Numbered from the stretch's first letter, positions 39,991 through 50,042 are shown. The stretch is 64,000 bases of DNA from Trichococcus alkaliphilus (GCF_003008695.1 NZ_PXZT01000004.1:62001-126000), one strand, 5' to 3'. A program made the numbers and translations. Notes: generated by a model from the sequence alone, not told the origin.

Positions 39991-40295
39991 CACCTGAAGA
40001 TAAGATGTTGAATTTGCTGGGATTGGCATTGCGCGCCGGCAAACTGATCACAGGTGAAGAAATGACCATCAAGTCCATCCAAAAAAATGAAGCAGTCTTC
40101 GTCCTCTGTGCGACGGACTGCAGCGATAACACCAAAGAAAAATTAGAAAACAAATGCCGCTATTATGAAGTCCCGTTCCTGGTGCATTTCACTTCGGAAC
40201 AAATCAGTCAAGCAATAGGCAAGTCCCGTTCCATTTGCGCCTTGACAGATAGAGGATTCGCCAAAAGTTTCATGCGGCTGAAAGGAACAAAGTAA
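39987..40295 (+). CDS. ylxQ: L7Ae-family RNA-binding protein YlxQ
   Basis: A 102-residue L7Ae/L30e-fold protein ([38 protein letters not shown]). Homologues bind kink-turn RNA; the specific target is not settled. ATG overlaps the rnpM stop. Confidence 0.93.
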   Translation: MTPEDKMLNLLGLALRAGKLITGEEMTIKSIQKNEAVFVLCATDCSDNTKEKLENKCRYYEVPFLVHFTSEQISQAIGKSRSICALTDRGFAKSFMRLKGTK

Positions 40296-40317
40296 TGAGA
40301 TAAGGGAAGGTGATGAC

Positions 40318-42771
40318 ATGGAAAAAAAACGTGTCTACGAGTATGCAAACGAACACAAGATATCCAGCAAAACGGTGTTGGATAAAGCAAAACAATTGGG
40401 GATCGATTATCATAGCCATATGTCAACCATGGAAGACGGAGACATCAAAAAGTTGAACCAATCCATCTCTTCCACTGCTGGGAATCAGGTTGCCAAGCCA
40501 AGTGCACCGCAATCCAATGCGCCACAGAAAAAGCAACCAGCAGACAACAAAAAGGCGCCTGCAACCGGAATACATAAACCTACTGATAAGAGTGAACTGA
40601 GGAAAAACACAGACATGAAAAATAAACCATCGAATCCTTCTCCGAATCAAAAAAACGGTTCCGAAAATAAAGGACAAACAAGAAATACTGCAGAAAAGAA
40701 TACAAATAGGCCGGCGCAAGCCACAAGCCAAGCTGGACAAAATCGTCCAAATACTAAAATGAATCGAGTTGACTCTGTTTCGCCAAACAAATCAAATGAC
40801 AAACCAGTGCAGAAAACTGCAAACACGAATACCACTACCAATGCGCCAGCCAAATCAAACCGTCCATCATACGGTCAAAATTCAGGCGGTTCCAATCCGC
40901 GCAGTCAAGGAAATCAAGGGAGAGGCAACAATCCCTACAACAAAAACAAACGCTCAAAATTCAAAAAAGGTACGACCAAGCAAGGCCCGGCAGTACCACC
41001 ACGCAAATTCCGCGAGTTACCGGAAACATTCGTCTATACAGACGGTATGAATGTAATGGAAGTTGCCAAAAAACTGCACCGTGAACCAGCTGAAATCATC
41101 AAAAAGTTATTCCTGATGGGTATCATGGTCACTCAAAACCAAGCATTAGGAAAAGATGCTTTGGAATTGCTGGCTACTGATTATGGCATCGAAGCCGAAG
41201 AAAAAATTGTTCAGGATATTTCCGATTTGGATAGCTATTTCGAAATCGAAGAAAATCCGGAAGAATTAGTTTCAAGACCTCCAGTTGTCACTATCATGGG
41301 TCACGTCGATCACGGAAAAACGACGCTTTTGGATTCACTGCGCAACACGAACGTAATCCAAACCGAAGCAGGCGGAATCACGCAGCATATCGGTGCATAT
41401 CAAGTCAAAATCGATGGCAAGCCGATCACGTTTTTGGATACACCAGGACATGCTGCCTTTACGACGATGCGTGCCCGCGGAGCGGATGTCACAGATATCA
41501 CGATCATCGTTGTCGCAGCTGATGACGGTGTGATGCCACAGACAATCGAAGCTATCAGCCACGCAAAAGCGGCTGATGTTCCCATCATCGTTGCCGTAAA
41601 CAAAATCGACAAACCAACAGCAAATCCAGATCGCGTTATGCAGGAATTATCCGATCAAGGTTTGGTTCCGGAAGCTTGGGGCGGCGAAACGATTTTCGTC
41701 AACATCTCAGCTAAATTCGGTCAAGGGATCGATGAATTGTTGGAAATGATCTTGTTGGTTGCTGAGGTCCAGGAATTGAAAGCTAATCCGAATCGTTTAG
41801 CGATCGGTTCCGTAATCGAAGCCCGTTTGGATAAATCAAAAGGACCGATCGCTACCGTCTTGGTGCAGTCAGGTACTTTGAAAATCGGCGATCCGATCGT
41901 TGTCGGTAATACGCATGGTCGTGTCCGCGTAATGACCAACGATCAAGGCAGACGCGTGAAAACGGCTGGACCTGCAATGCCAGTCGAAATCACAGGTTTG
42001 AATGCAGCACCGCAAGCAGGGGATCACTTTGTTGTCTTTGAAGATGAGAAGACAGCGCGTCAAGCCGGTGAAGAACGTGCGAAACGGGCTCTTATGGAGC
42101 AACGTTCAACGCAGAATCGCGTGACTTTGGACAACTTGTTCTCCAGCTTGAAAGACGGAGAACTTAAAGACGTCAATGTCATCATCAAGGCTGACGTGCA
42201 AGGTTCAGTTGAAGCCTTGGCTGCAAGCTTACAAAAAATCGAGGTCGAAGGTGTCCGCGTCAAGATCGTTCACTCGGCAGCAGGCGCAATCAACGAGAGT
42301 GACGTTACTTTAGCGGCAGCCAGCAACGCGATCATGATCGGATTCAACGTCCGTCCGACTCCTCAAGCGAAGATTCAAGCGGACAGTGAAAATGTGGACA
42401 TCCGTCTGCACCGTATCATCTACAATGCCATCGATGAAATCGAAACAGCGATGAAGGGCATGCTGGATCCTGAATTCGAAGAGCAAGTAACCGGTCAAGC
42501 GCTTATCCGTGAGACCTATAAAGTTTCTAAAGTCGGCACAATCGGTGGAGCTTTCGTAACGGATGGCTACATCGGAAGAAACAGCAGTATCCGTATCATC
42601 CGCGACAACATCGTCATTTTCGACGGCAAACTTGCCAGCTTGAAACGATTCAAGGATGATGCCAAAGAAGTTAAAAAAGGCTTCGAATGTGGTGTAATGA
42701 TCGAAGATTACAACGATATCCGCATCGATGATGTCATCGAAGCGTACCATATGGTTGAAATCAAGAAATAA
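40318..42771 (+). CDS. infB: Translation initiation factor IF-2
   Basis: An 817-residue GTPase that places fMet-tRNA on the 30S subunit. An N-terminal helical domain (residues 1-50) is followed by a long Asn/Gln/Lys/Pro-rich linker (about 55-225). The G domain has GHVDHGKT near residue 328, DTPGH and NKID. The C-terminal IF-2 domains complete it. Downstream of a AGGTGATG-type ribosome site. Length and layout are typical for Lactobacillales. Confidence 0.98.
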   Translation: MEKKRVYEYANEHKISSKTVLDKAKQLGIDYHSHMSTMEDGDIKKLNQSISSTAGNQVAKPSAPQSNAPQKKQPADNKKAPATGIHKPTDKSELRKNTDMKNKPSNPSPNQKNGSENKGQTRNTAEKNTNRPAQATSQAGQNRPNTKMNRVDSVSPNKSNDKPVQKTANTNTTTNAPAKSNRPSYGQNSGGSNPRSQGNQGRGNNPYNKNKRSKFKKGTTKQGPAVPPRKFRELPETFVYTDGMNVMEVAKKLHREPAEIIKKLFLMGIMVTQNQALGKDALELLATDYGIEAEEKIVQDISDLDSYFEIEENPEELVSRPPVVTIMGHVDHGKTTLLDSLRNTNVIQTEAGGITQHIGAYQVKIDGKPITFLDTPGHAAFTTMRARGADVTDITIIVVAADDGVMPQTIEAISHAKAADVPIIVAVNKIDKPTANPDRVMQELSDQGLVPEAWGGETIFVNISAKFGQGIDELLEMILLVAEVQELKANPNRLAIGSVIEARLDKSKGPIATVLVQSGTLKIGDPIVVGNTHGRVRVMTNDQGRRVKTAGPAMPVEITGLNAAPQAGDHFVVFEDEKTARQAGEERAKRALMEQRSTQNRVTLDNLFSSLKDGELKDVNVIIKADVQGSVEALAASLQKIEVEGVRVKIVHSAAGAINESDVTLAAASNAIMIGFNVRPTPQAKIQADSENVDIRLHRIIYNAIDEIETAMKGMLDPEFEEQVTGQALIRETYKVSKVGTIGGAFVTDGYIGRNSSIRIIRDNIVIFDGKLASLKRFKDDAKEVKKGFECGVMIEDYNDIRIDDVIEAYHMVEIKK

Positions 42772-42809
42772 AGCGCCACAGCAATCGAACTAGTGAGAGG
42801 TGAACCGAA

Positions 42810-43166
42810 ATGGCTAATTTCAGAGCAGGAAGAATCAAACAAGAAATACAACGCGAAGTGAATGATATCCTGGCTAAGCGTGTAAAAGATCCGCGTGTTG
42901 CGAACGTAAACATCACTGATGTGGAAATCACCGGTGACTTGCAGCAAGCAACCATCTATTACAGCACATTGTCGGAACTTGCAAGCGATCGTGAAAAAAC
43001 GCAACTAGGATTGGATAAGGCTACTGGCCTTGTCCGCAAGGAACTTGGAACGCGTCTGACCCTTTACAAGACACCAGAATTGATCTTTAAACGAGATGAA
43101 TCGGTGGCTTACGGCAGCAAGATCGATGAATTGATCCGCAAAATGCACGAGGACGAAAAAAAATAG
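42810..43166 (+). CDS. rbfA: Ribosome-binding factor A
   Basis: A 118-residue KH-fold 30S maturation factor. It opens [20 protein letters not shown], then [17 protein letters not shown]. It is the last gene of this operon, since a 21-bp terminator follows. In B. subtilis truB and ribF(ribC) come next; they are not here. Confidence 0.97.
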   Translation: MANFRAGRIKQEIQREVNDILAKRVKDPRVANVNITDVEITGDLQQATIYYSTLSELASDREKTQLGLDKATGLVRKELGTRLTLYKTPELIFKRDESVAYGSKIDELIRKMHEDEKK

Positions 43167-43183
43167 ATTTCATATCTGCGTAC

Positions 43184-43231
43184 AAAAAGACAGCCACAAT
43201 GATCATTGCGATCATTGTGGCTGTCTTTTTT
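43184..43231 (+). terminator. Terminator of the nusA operon, 21-bp perfect stem
   Basis: Positions 43184-43204 and 43210-43230 are exact reverse complements with an ATTGC loop; the stem runs from an A-tract into a T-tract. Confidence 0.93.
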
Positions 43232-43855
43232 ACATAATGATCTCAAATCAGCACTTAAAGACGAATAAAATTGCCTATATTTCATTTTTGCACTCCGATT
43301 GCCTTAGAGTGCGTTTATTGACTATAAATGCTTACGGGTCAAATTTAGTGGCTTTTCGCGTTTGGGCGTATAACATGTTATGGAGAATCGTAAACCAGAT
43401 TCCAATTTGCGAGGCATGCAACATCGCCTGTTAATGCTCTTTCGGCACCACGATTCAGTTCCTCCTTTTGATATCATCATATTCCAATTATATTCTAACC
43501 GTACTATCATAAAACGAAAAAGACAAAAGAATTATATGGCAACATTAAAATAAATTTATACAGGACAGCTCCAGATTGCGGGAAGCTAACTGATTGGTTG
43601 GGATTTTCTAATCATTAAGTGGCTAAACTGCCATAAAACCAGCTGTTCTCAAATCATCCACTTACTCAATCCGCTTTATAGTATCGGACGAATTGCGAAT
43701 GATGCTAAGTAAAAATGTCGTAAACAAATAATGGAAGCGCTATATACGAATTATTTTGTGAATAATCGAATTAACATTAAGGAATTGCTATTGTAATTTG
43801 TTTCTAACTTTGCTTTAATAAAAGTTAAATATTACACAATGGGGAGATCCAAAAA
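43232..43855. other. 624-bp AT-rich stretch without a convincing gene
   Basis: No reading frame here resembles a protein I know. The content includes a GCACTC/GAGTGC hairpin (43290-43312). On the minus strand there is a TATAAT-like element (43492 to 43487) and AAGGAGG (43467 to 43461), but the GTG that follows opens only six codons. After that stop, two minus-strand frames read plausible peptide stretches broken by further stops. This could be the decayed remnant of a gene or mobile element. An ATTATT/AATAAT inverted repeat (43750-43766) and a possible promoter lie at the right end. Confidence 0.5.
43791..43819 (+). promoter_or_regulatory. Possible promoter of the amino acid ABC operon
   Basis: TTGTAA (43791-43796), a 17-bp spacer and TTTAAT (43814-43819), about 37 bp before the first gene. 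Both hexamers are imperfect. Confidence 0.4.
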
Positions 43856-44584
43856 ATGATCGAATTTAAGAATGTCAATAAGTATTACGGCAGTTTCCAC
43901 GCTTTGAAAAATATCAATGTCAAGTTTAATCAAGGAGAAGTGACCGTCATACTCGGTCCATCCGGTTCCGGTAAAAGTACCTTGATCCGTTGCATCAATG
44001 GATTGGAGGAAATATCCGAAGGCGAATTGTTGATCGAAGGGGTTAACATCCACGATAAAAACACCAACATCAACCTGATCCGTCAGGAGGTCGGCATGGT
44101 GTTCCAGCATTTCAATTTATATCCGCATAAAACAGTGTTGGAAAATATCACTTTGGCTCCGATCTTCAAGTTGAAGAAATCGAAAGCAGAAGCAGTGGAG
44201 CAGGCCGAAAGACTTTTGGACAAAGTGCAGCTGTTGGATAAAAAGAACATGTACCCGAATCAGCTGTCCGGCGGCCAGAAACAGCGTGTCGCGATTGCGC
44301 GCGGTTTGGCAATGAATCCGAAGGTGCTGCTGTTTGATGAACCGACTTCTGCACTGGATCCTGAAACGATCGGCGAGGTATTGAAGGTCATGTCGGACCT
44401 TGCCAAAGAGGGCATGACGATGATTGTGGTGACCCATGAGATGGGCTTTGCGCGCGAGGTTTCCGACCGCACTTTGTTCATGTCAGATGGCGAAATCCTG
44501 GAAGACCGCCCGAGCGAGTCCTTTTTCCTGGATCCTCAAGATGAGCGAGCCAAGCAGTTCCTCAGCAAGGTTATCAACCACTAA
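43856..44584 (+). CDS. glnQ: Polar amino acid ABC transporter ATPase (GlnQ type)
   Basis: A 242-residue ATPase with Walker [10 protein letters not shown], signature [20 protein letters not shown], Walker [15 protein letters not shown] and the H-loop VVTHEMGFA. This is the GlnQ/HisP family pattern. Together with the next three genes it makes a complete importer: ATPase, lipoprotein receptor and two permeases. Glutamine or glutamate is the likely substrate by family, but this is not shown by the sequence. Confidence 0.92.
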   Translation: MIEFKNVNKYYGSFHALKNINVKFNQGEVTVILGPSGSGKSTLIRCINGLEEISEGELLIEGVNIHDKNTNINLIRQEVGMVFQHFNLYPHKTVLENITLAPIFKLKKSKAEAVEQAERLLDKVQLLDKKNMYPNQLSGGQKQRVAIARGLAMNPKVLLFDEPTSALDPETIGEVLKVMSDLAKEGMTMIVVTHEMGFAREVSDRTLFMSDGEILEDRPSESFFLDPQDERAKQFLSKVINH

Positions 44585-44610
44585 TCAAAGTCGAAAGTAA
44601 GGAGCATGGT

Positions 44611-45411
44611 ATGATGAAAGTAACGAAGAAAATAGCGCTTTTGACAAGTGCGCTGTCAGCGCTGCTTCTGATGAGCGGCTGCATGAAAGTTTCGGAAAAA
44701 AGCGTGATGGAGCGCATAGAAAGCGGGGACAAGAAAATTGTCTGGGCCACCAACGTTACCACACCCTTGGTCGGGCAGTTGAATGTAGAGACAGGTGATG
44801 TGGCCGGGTATGATTCGGATGTTGCGCGCGCATTGACTGAAGTGATTACGGGATCTGCTGAAAATGCGGTTTTTGTTGAGGTATCGAGTCAGAATCGGGT
44901 AGCATTTGTGAAGAACAACATAGCGGATGCCGTCATCAGCACGATGACGATTACAGAAGAAAGAGAAAAGCAAGTGGATTTTACGGATTCCTATTATATC
45001 GGCGGTCAAGCCTTGATTGTGCCGGAGGACAGCGAAATCCAAGGGATCGATGATTTGACTGCCGACACGATTGTCGCAGGAGCAAAAGGGACAACGATGA
45101 TGATCAACATGAAGACGATTGCTCCGCAAGCGCCGACAAGGGAATATGATACCGAATCCGAAGCCTTTACGACTTTGATTGCAGGCCAAGCGGATGCCTA
45201 CACATCCGACAATGTCGTTTTGATGGGTATGATGTCGAAAACGTCCGGTTTCCGATTTGCCGGCGGAAGAATCACCGATGAACCATACGGAATCGCGCTC
45301 AATGAGGATGAAGACGAATTCCGGGAAGCATTAAACGAAGCAATCGCAATCATTCGAGAAAACGGCACTTTAGCGGAAATCGAAGATAAGTGGTTCGGCG
45401 ACTATTACTAA
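44611..45411 (+). CDS. Amino acid ABC transporter substrate-binding lipoprotein
   Basis: A 266-residue SBP_bac_3 lipoprotein. The signal peptide ends in a lipobox LMSGC with Cys24 as the lipidated residue. The mature domain has the bilobed periplasmic-binding fold: VAGYDSDVARALTEVI, NRVAFVKNNIADAVIS and TEEREKQVDFTDSYYIGGQAL. AAGGAG precedes the ATG pair at 44611/44614. It would capture the substrate for the flanking permeases. Ligand identity (glutamine, glutamate, aspartate) is not resolved. Confidence 0.9.
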   Translation: MMKVTKKIALLTSALSALLLMSGCMKVSEKSVMERIESGDKKIVWATNVTTPLVGQLNVETGDVAGYDSDVARALTEVITGSAENAVFVEVSSQNRVAFVKNNIADAVISTMTITEEREKQVDFTDSYYIGGQALIVPEDSEIQGIDDLTADTIVAGAKGTTMMINMKTIAPQAPTREYDTESEAFTTLIAGQADAYTSDNVVLMGMMSKTSGFRFAGGRITDEPYGIALNEDEDEFREALNEAIAIIRENGTLAEIEDKWFGDYY

Positions 45412-45423
45412 GGAGTGCGGGAA

Positions 45424-46071
45424 ATGATTGAAATATTAACGGGGCATTATAGTACATTACTAACAGCTTTTTGGCACACTTTGGCCATCAGTATGATTTC
45501 GATGCTGCTGAGTTTGCTTTTCGGAACCATTTTAGCCATGTTCCACGTTGCAAAAAACAAGGCATTGAATAAAATTAGCGGCTATTACGTGGAATGCTTC
45601 AAGAATATTCCGCTGCTTGTCATCACCATGTTTTTCTACATTGCCATTCCGATGGCTTTGGACATCAAAGTGAACGGAATGATCGCAGGAGCGATCGGCC
45701 TGATCATCTACTCGACTTCATTCATCGCGGAAATCGTTAGGACAGGCATCCAAGCGGTACCGGCCGGCCAATTGGAAGCGGGTCTGGCTTCAGGCTTCTC
45801 CTATTGGGAAACGATGTACCATATCGTGCTGCCGCAAGCATTCAAAATCGTCATCCCGCCATTAGGGAATCAATTCATTACATTGGTGAAGGATTCCTCG
45901 GTTTTAGGCTTCGTGGCCGGTATGGATTTGATGTACTACGGAGACCTGATCGCAGGCGAAACATTCAACATGATGGGCTCCTATCTGGTCATCAGCATGT
46001 TCTATGTGATCATCACGCTGCCTTTGAATTATCTGATGGCGCATATTGAACAAAAAATGGAAATGGCTTAG
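45424..46071 (+). CDS. Amino acid ABC transporter permease 1
   Basis: A 215-residue permease of the HisMQ family with about five membrane helices and the EAA-type loop (VPAGQLEAGLASGFSYWETMYHIVLPQAF). TAAGGAG (45409-45415) overlaps the stop of the receptor gene and supports ATG 45424 rather than GTG 45415. It pairs with the next permease. Confidence 0.9.
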   Translation: MIEILTGHYSTLLTAFWHTLAISMISMLLSLLFGTILAMFHVAKNKALNKISGYYVECFKNIPLLVITMFFYIAIPMALDIKVNGMIAGAIGLIIYSTSFIAEIVRTGIQAVPAGQLEAGLASGFSYWETMYHIVLPQAFKIVIPPLGNQFITLVKDSSVLGFVAGMDLMYYGDLIAGETFNMMGSYLVISMFYVIITLPLNYLMAHIEQKMEMA

Positions 46072-46084
46072 GGGGACAATTAAG

Positions 46085-46735
46085 ATGTTTGATATAACAG
46101 GTGCCTTATCAAATGGCAATTTTATTTATCTGATGAAGGGCGTGGGGAGCACACTTTCTTTCTCTGTGCTGGCCATCGCCATCAGCTTCATCATCGGCTT
46201 AGGCCTCGGGATCGTCCGTTACATGAAGGTTCCGGTCGTGTCTAATGGTCTCGGCTTCCTAATGGATGTCATCCGCAGCGTGCCGTTGCTCTTGATTATC
46301 GTGGTCTTTTATTTTGGTTTTCCGCAGTTAGGCTATCGTTTTAGTGCCTTTGGAGCGGCCTTGATCGCCTTCGTGGTGTTCGAGTCATGCATGATTGCAG
46401 AAATCGTACGCGCCGGGCTAAAATCTGTCGCAGTGGGTCAAATGGAAGCGGGGCTTTCCACTGGGTTCACTTTTGCCGAAACGATGCGGCACATCATCAT
46501 ACCGCAAGGCGTCCGTTCGATGGTTCCGTCTCTGGTGTCGCAATTCATTTCTTTGATCAAGGATACCTCCCTGACGACGATCATCTCGTTTTCGGAGCTG
46601 ACTTACCGCTCAAAGATCATCTATTCGATGGATTCGGCCTATGTATTGCCGATGTATGTCATCATGGCTTTCCTGTACTGGGTCATTTGCCACACGCTTT
46701 CGAAGGCTTCCAAACGCTTTGAAGTCGATTATTGA
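46085..46735 (+). CDS. Amino acid ABC transporter permease 2
   Basis: A 216-residue HisMQ-family permease, with the loop SVAVGQMEAGLSTGFTFAETMRHIIIPQG. AGGGGG lies at the end of the previous gene and sets ATG 46085; an in-frame start at 46046 inside that gene is unlikely. Last gene of the transporter operon; the terminator shared with the convergent peptidase gene follows. Confidence 0.9.
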   Translation: MFDITGALSNGNFIYLMKGVGSTLSFSVLAIAISFIIGLGLGIVRYMKVPVVSNGLGFLMDVIRSVPLLLIIVVFYFGFPQLGYRFSAFGAALIAFVVFESCMIAEIVRAGLKSVAVGQMEAGLSTGFTFAETMRHIIIPQGVRSMVPSLVSQFISLIKDTSLTTIISFSELTYRSKIIYSMDSAYVLPMYVIMAFLYWVICHTLSKASKRFEVDY

Positions 46736-46756
46736 TCCTGCGTGGTGAAAAAATGA

Positions 46757-46797
46757 AAAGAATAGGGTTCCGGGATAAAACCGGAATCCTATTCTTT
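46757..46797. terminator. Bidirectional terminator between the permease and the C39-like gene
   Basis: An imperfect stem of about 17 bp (AAAGAATAGGG... with ...CCTATTCTTTT) with a G-T pair, a short loop, an A-run on the left and T residues on the right. Confidence 0.82.
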
Positions 46798-47553
46798 TGT
46801 CTGCATTTCAATCTGATTGGGCGTCCTAGCGGTAATGTAGATTGCTTGTTTGCCCATCTGTTCCCATGCCAGGATAAAGTGCAGACGACCGATTTTCTGG
46901 TCCTTTTGACCGTATGGATTGTTGATATAAAGATTATTGTCGTCGTATCCAACGACCGCAACGCTGTGCATGATGTAGCTGATGTTGACCGGACCCGTAG
47001 GCGTTTGCCACACCTCCAATGCGTCATCGATCATGAAGGTGGTCGTCGTGACGACCCAAACGGGATAGCCTTGGTCTAAGGCCGCGATGACAAAATCAAA
47101 GGCCTGTCCGCTGATATCCTCCACGCGATCGGATGGGATGTATTCGGATGCCAAGGCCGCGATGGGGCCATGGTAGACGCAAAAACCATAATCAGCTCCG
47201 GTCACATCGCCGACAAAACCCTGATTCGGGTTGCCTTGCAACCCATTTTCATAGTAGATCGGAACGACTGGAAGCCGGTCAGCGAGCTCGTTTTTCGTGA
47301 CCATGATCCCGTTGTACTGTAGGATCATAGCAAGCGAGGTGACTTCGCAGCCTAGCAACAGGGCCGGCGGATCCAGCTGATTCAGGAGTGGCACATCCAG
47401 CCGCACAGACGCAGAAGGTCTGGATTGCAAAATCATCCCGGATTCTGCGGTCTCTGGTTCGGCTTCATCAGGTTCCATGTGAATGAGACTCAGTGGTATC
47501 AAACCGAGTAAAATGCCAGAAAACAGCGTTATGTTGAGCCTGCCCCTTTTCAT
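46789..47553 (-). CDS. C39-like peptidase family protein, exported or membrane-anchored
   Basis: A 254-residue protein: an N-terminal hydrophobic anchor (about 5-25), an acidic linker, and a Peptidase_C39_2-type papain-like domain. The expected active-site residues are visible: the Cys in LLGCEVTSLAMIL, the His in MHSVAVVGYDD and the Asn in YINNPYG. AAGGAGG (47566 to 47560 on the minus strand) supports ATG 47553 or the adjacent ATG 47556; a longer form starting at 47595 has no ribosome site. Its substrate is unknown. These proteins are common on Gram-positive surfaces and are not tied to a bacteriocin transporter here. Confidence 0.82.
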   Translation of the reverse strand: MKRGRLNITLFSGILLGLIPLSLIHMEPDEAEPETAESGMILQSRPSASVRLDVPLLNQLDPPALLLGCEVTSLAMILQYNGIMVTKNELADRLPVVPIYYENGLQGNPNQGFVGDVTGADYGFCVYHGPIAALASEYIPSDRVEDISGQAFDFVIAALDQGYPVWVVTTTTFMIDDALEVWQTPTGPVNISYIMHSVAVVGYDDNNLYINNPYGQKDQKIGRLHFILAWEQMGKQAIYITARTPNQIEMQTKE

Positions 47554-47742
47554 CATGATCCTCCTTATCCGGCATGGCTGGCTGCGCTTAAGCATATGCT
47601 TTACGCTTACATTTTAGCATATTCCGCAGTCCAGGACGATTGAAACGTCCCGATGCACACCGTGAGAACCAAGGGCATCGTGCTTGTCGACCGCAGGATG
47701 TGCTCAGCTCAATAACCGGACGATTCGCATTTATAAAAAGGG

Positions 47743-47772
47743 TTGACCAATCCTAGCTTGTTTGTTCATAAT
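47743..47772 (+). promoter_or_regulatory. Promoter of the SF0329-family gene
   Basis: TTGACC (47743-47748), an 18-bp spacer and CATAAT (47767-47772), about 60 bp before the gene start. The rest of 47554-47830 holds a short GGACG/CGTCC hairpin but no gene that I can see. Confidence 0.55.
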
Positions 47773-47830
47773 GAAAGAAATCAGTTTTAAGATGAATGGA
47801 CAGCAAAAATGCTGTCTGATGGAGGATATT

Positions 47831-48400
47831 ATGATTTGGAGTAAAATGAAACCGCAGTTGGAGAACTTCCTCGCGCCTGCGTTAGTCGGCAGAGTGGAGT
47901 ATCTATCCACCAGCTATCGCTTTTCACCCGATAAAAACGGTCAGTGCTGCATAGCCGTGGACAATAAAAAAATCTTCAACATGAAGGATGGAAGCACAGG
48001 AATAAGGTGGTTCCTCTCGGAACAGGATATCAAGAATGATCCCGCCGTCATGATTCCGCTAAGAGAAGATGAAATTGAACAAATCAGGAAAGAAACCGGC
48101 GGAAAAGTGCCGGAAGAACGGTTGGCAGTGATTGCGAACGACCGCAAACTGTTGACCTATGCCAAGGGAACGATGGCCGCCCAAGTGGCCTTAGGCAAAG
48201 CCGATTTCTACAAAACCGCTAATGCGTTTCTGAGCCAACCCATCGAAGAAAGCCTCGCGAGCAATGACATCCTGTTGAACTGCTTGGCCTTGCTGGACAG
48301 GCGCGTCGGCAAAAAGCGGATCATGGATATGGAAAAATCAGTGAAAATGAAGCATCCGATTGTGCAATACTTCTATGGGTTAAGGCGCAGCGCTATGTAG
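47831..48400 (+). CDS. SF0329 family protein, function unknown
   Basis: A 189-residue soluble protein without signal or membrane segments. The sequence (WSKMKPQLENFLAPALVGRVEY, later NDPAVMIPLREDEIEQIRKET, and the C-terminal LLNCLALLDRRVGKKRI with HPIVQYFYGLRRS) resembles what I recall of the uncharacterised SF0329 family from enterobacteria and Lactobacillales. GGAGGA (47821-47825) precedes ATG 47831; an in-frame TTG at 47762 overlaps the promoter. No function is proposed. It is bounded by its own promoter and a strong terminator, so it is an independent unit. Confidence 0.75.
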   Translation: MIWSKMKPQLENFLAPALVGRVEYLSTSYRFSPDKNGQCCIAVDNKKIFNMKDGSTGIRWFLSEQDIKNDPAVMIPLREDEIEQIRKETGGKVPEERLAVIANDRKLLTYAKGTMAAQVALGKADFYKTANAFLSQPIEESLASNDILLNCLALLDRRVGKKRIMDMEKSVKMKHPIVQYFYGLRRSAM

Positions 48401-48452
48401 CGTCAGCTGGAGAATCCAATATCCCGTGCATGCCATCGAAAAAAAGGCTGTC

Positions 48453-48510
48453 AGACGCAAAAACGGAACCGCTCAGGTGAATGGCCTGAGCGGTTCCGTT
48501 TTTTGCGTCT
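48453..48510. terminator. Bidirectional terminator, 25-bp stem with one bulge
   Basis: Arms 48453-48477 and 48485-48510 are complementary except for one extra T, with a 7-nt loop. The A5/T6 tracts in the stem serve both convergent genes. Confidence 0.88.
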
Positions 48511-48521
48511 AAAAGTAACTT

Positions 48522-50030
48522 TTATAAATTATTTTCAAGCGAAAATTGTGCCCGTTTCTTTTCGAACCTTTGATAAATGCTGCTGCCGAGAAGCCCGAAG
48601 AGAATCGGTCCAATGATCAGCAAAAAGGCTTGGACATATTCTCCGGTCTGGAATGGCTGATAGACTTGGAAGGTGATGGCGATCAAGGTAGCCGTGCAGA
48701 CGCTCAGCGAGCAAAGGTACCCTTGCCAGTGCGAAGCAATCAGTGAATGCTTCAGCAATCCAGGGTTCTTGATGCGATAGAACGGATAACTTGCGGCTAC
48801 GACGAAATACGGAATGGCGCGGGCTACATTTGTCATATAGGTTAATTGATTGAATAATGCGCCTAAAATGGTACTATTTAAAGATAATCCTATGATGCAG
48901 ACAGAAACGACTGCGGCTTGGATCCATAGCGCCGTTTGCGGCATTTCTTTCTGATTGATTTTTGTCAGGAATTGCGGCCAGATTTCCTTTGGCGTTCCTT
49001 GGATCAAACTTTTTAACGGGGTGTAGGTGATCGAAGACAACAACCCGATATAGGCTACGAACAAGGTAAAGGCAGTATAGCGTATGAACGCTTGATAAAG
49101 GAACATCTGAGCGGCTGCGGACAGACCGAATGAAATGCTGATGTTATTGGCCAGGCTACCCATCAAACCGTACATCAGATTTCCGAGGTGGAATTGATCG
49201 GTTTCGCGTAGCACATTCAGGTTATTTGCGCCGCTCCAAAGCATGATGCCACCGAAATAGAGGACGACGATGATCACGGCACTGATGATCAACGCTTTCG
49301 GAAATTTCTTTCTTTGTTCGCCGGATTTGTCCACCAGGCTGGCGATTGTGTCGAGCCCGCCGAATGCGGTGATGGCGAAAATAAAGAAGGGCAACTGCGA
49401 AAGGAACGAGTCACTGGTTCCCTTGAAGAAACTCGGGGCAGCCAGGCTTTGTTGCATGTTCTGCATGATGAGCTGCGGATTGTTCACCATCAGCAACAGA
49501 TTGCCGATTCCGGAAATAAGCAGCAGACCGACCATTGCATAGCTGCTCGTCTTCAGGAATGAAAAGACGGCTTGGTGTCCACGGTTGATCACCCAAGTCA
49601 TGCAAAATACGGCGAAGAGCGAGAGCACCATGATCCAGTATGCTGTATCGATCCCGAACCATTGCTCAGCGGAAGTCAAGTCCCGCCCGAAAAGCATGAT
49701 CGTGAAAGGAATCAATAATTTCATGAACAGGCTGATGATCCAAGTGAAGTAGCTGCAGTACCAAAGAAAAGCGGTAATGAAAGCGATTCGCGGCGAGAAA
49801 GCATCTTTCAGCCAATCATAAATGCCGCCTGTGCGATTCGAATAGGTGCGCGTATATTCTGATACAATAAGGGCATAAGGGATAAAATAAAAAAACGCGC
49901 TGATCAAAAACCAAGGGAATGCTTTCAGACCCATCATGAAAAAAGAGGACGACATACTTGAAAAAGAGTATACTGTCATGACGATGATCAGAATCAGATT
50001 GAAAAATGATAGACTTTTGATTTGTTTCAT
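48522..50030 (-). CDS. yjeM: APC-family amino acid transporter, YjeM-like
   Basis: A 502-residue transporter with about 12 membrane helices. The sequence follows E. coli YjeM (glutamate/GABA-antiporter-like branch) through much of its length: GGIYDWLKDAFSPRIAF, ITAFGGLDTIASLVDKSGEQRKKFPKA, YTPLKSLIQGTPKEIWP. The substrate is not known. AAGGAG 6 nt before ATG 50030 sets the start; an upstream in-frame ATG at 50102 is inside the promoter. It is divergent from nreA. Confidence 0.85.
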   Translation of the reverse strand: MKQIKSLSFFNLILIIVMTVYSFSSMSSSFFMMGLKAFPWFLISAFFYFIPYALIVSEYTRTYSNRTGGIYDWLKDAFSPRIAFITAFLWYCSYFTWIISLFMKLLIPFTIMLFGRDLTSAEQWFGIDTAYWIMVLSLFAVFCMTWVINRGHQAVFSFLKTSSYAMVGLLLISGIGNLLLMVNNPQLIMQNMQQSLAAPSFFKGTSDSFLSQLPFFIFAITAFGGLDTIASLVDKSGEQRKKFPKALIISAVIIVVLYFGGIMLWSGANNLNVLRETDQFHLGNLMYGLMGSLANNISISFGLSAAAQMFLYQAFIRYTAFTLFVAYIGLLSSITYTPLKSLIQGTPKEIWPQFLTKINQKEMPQTALWIQAAVVSVCIIGLSLNSTILGALFNQLTYMTNVARAIPYFVVAASYPFYRIKNPGLLKHSLIASHWQGYLCSLSVCTATLIAITFQVYQPFQTGEYVQAFLLIIGPILFGLLGSSIYQRFEKKRAQFSLENNL

Positions 50031-50042
50031 AATAAACTCCTT

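Noticed and set aside
43237-43434. 65-codon plus-strand frame after rbfA
   Set aside because: No ribosome site, starts next to a terminator and has unusual composition; not accepted as a gene.
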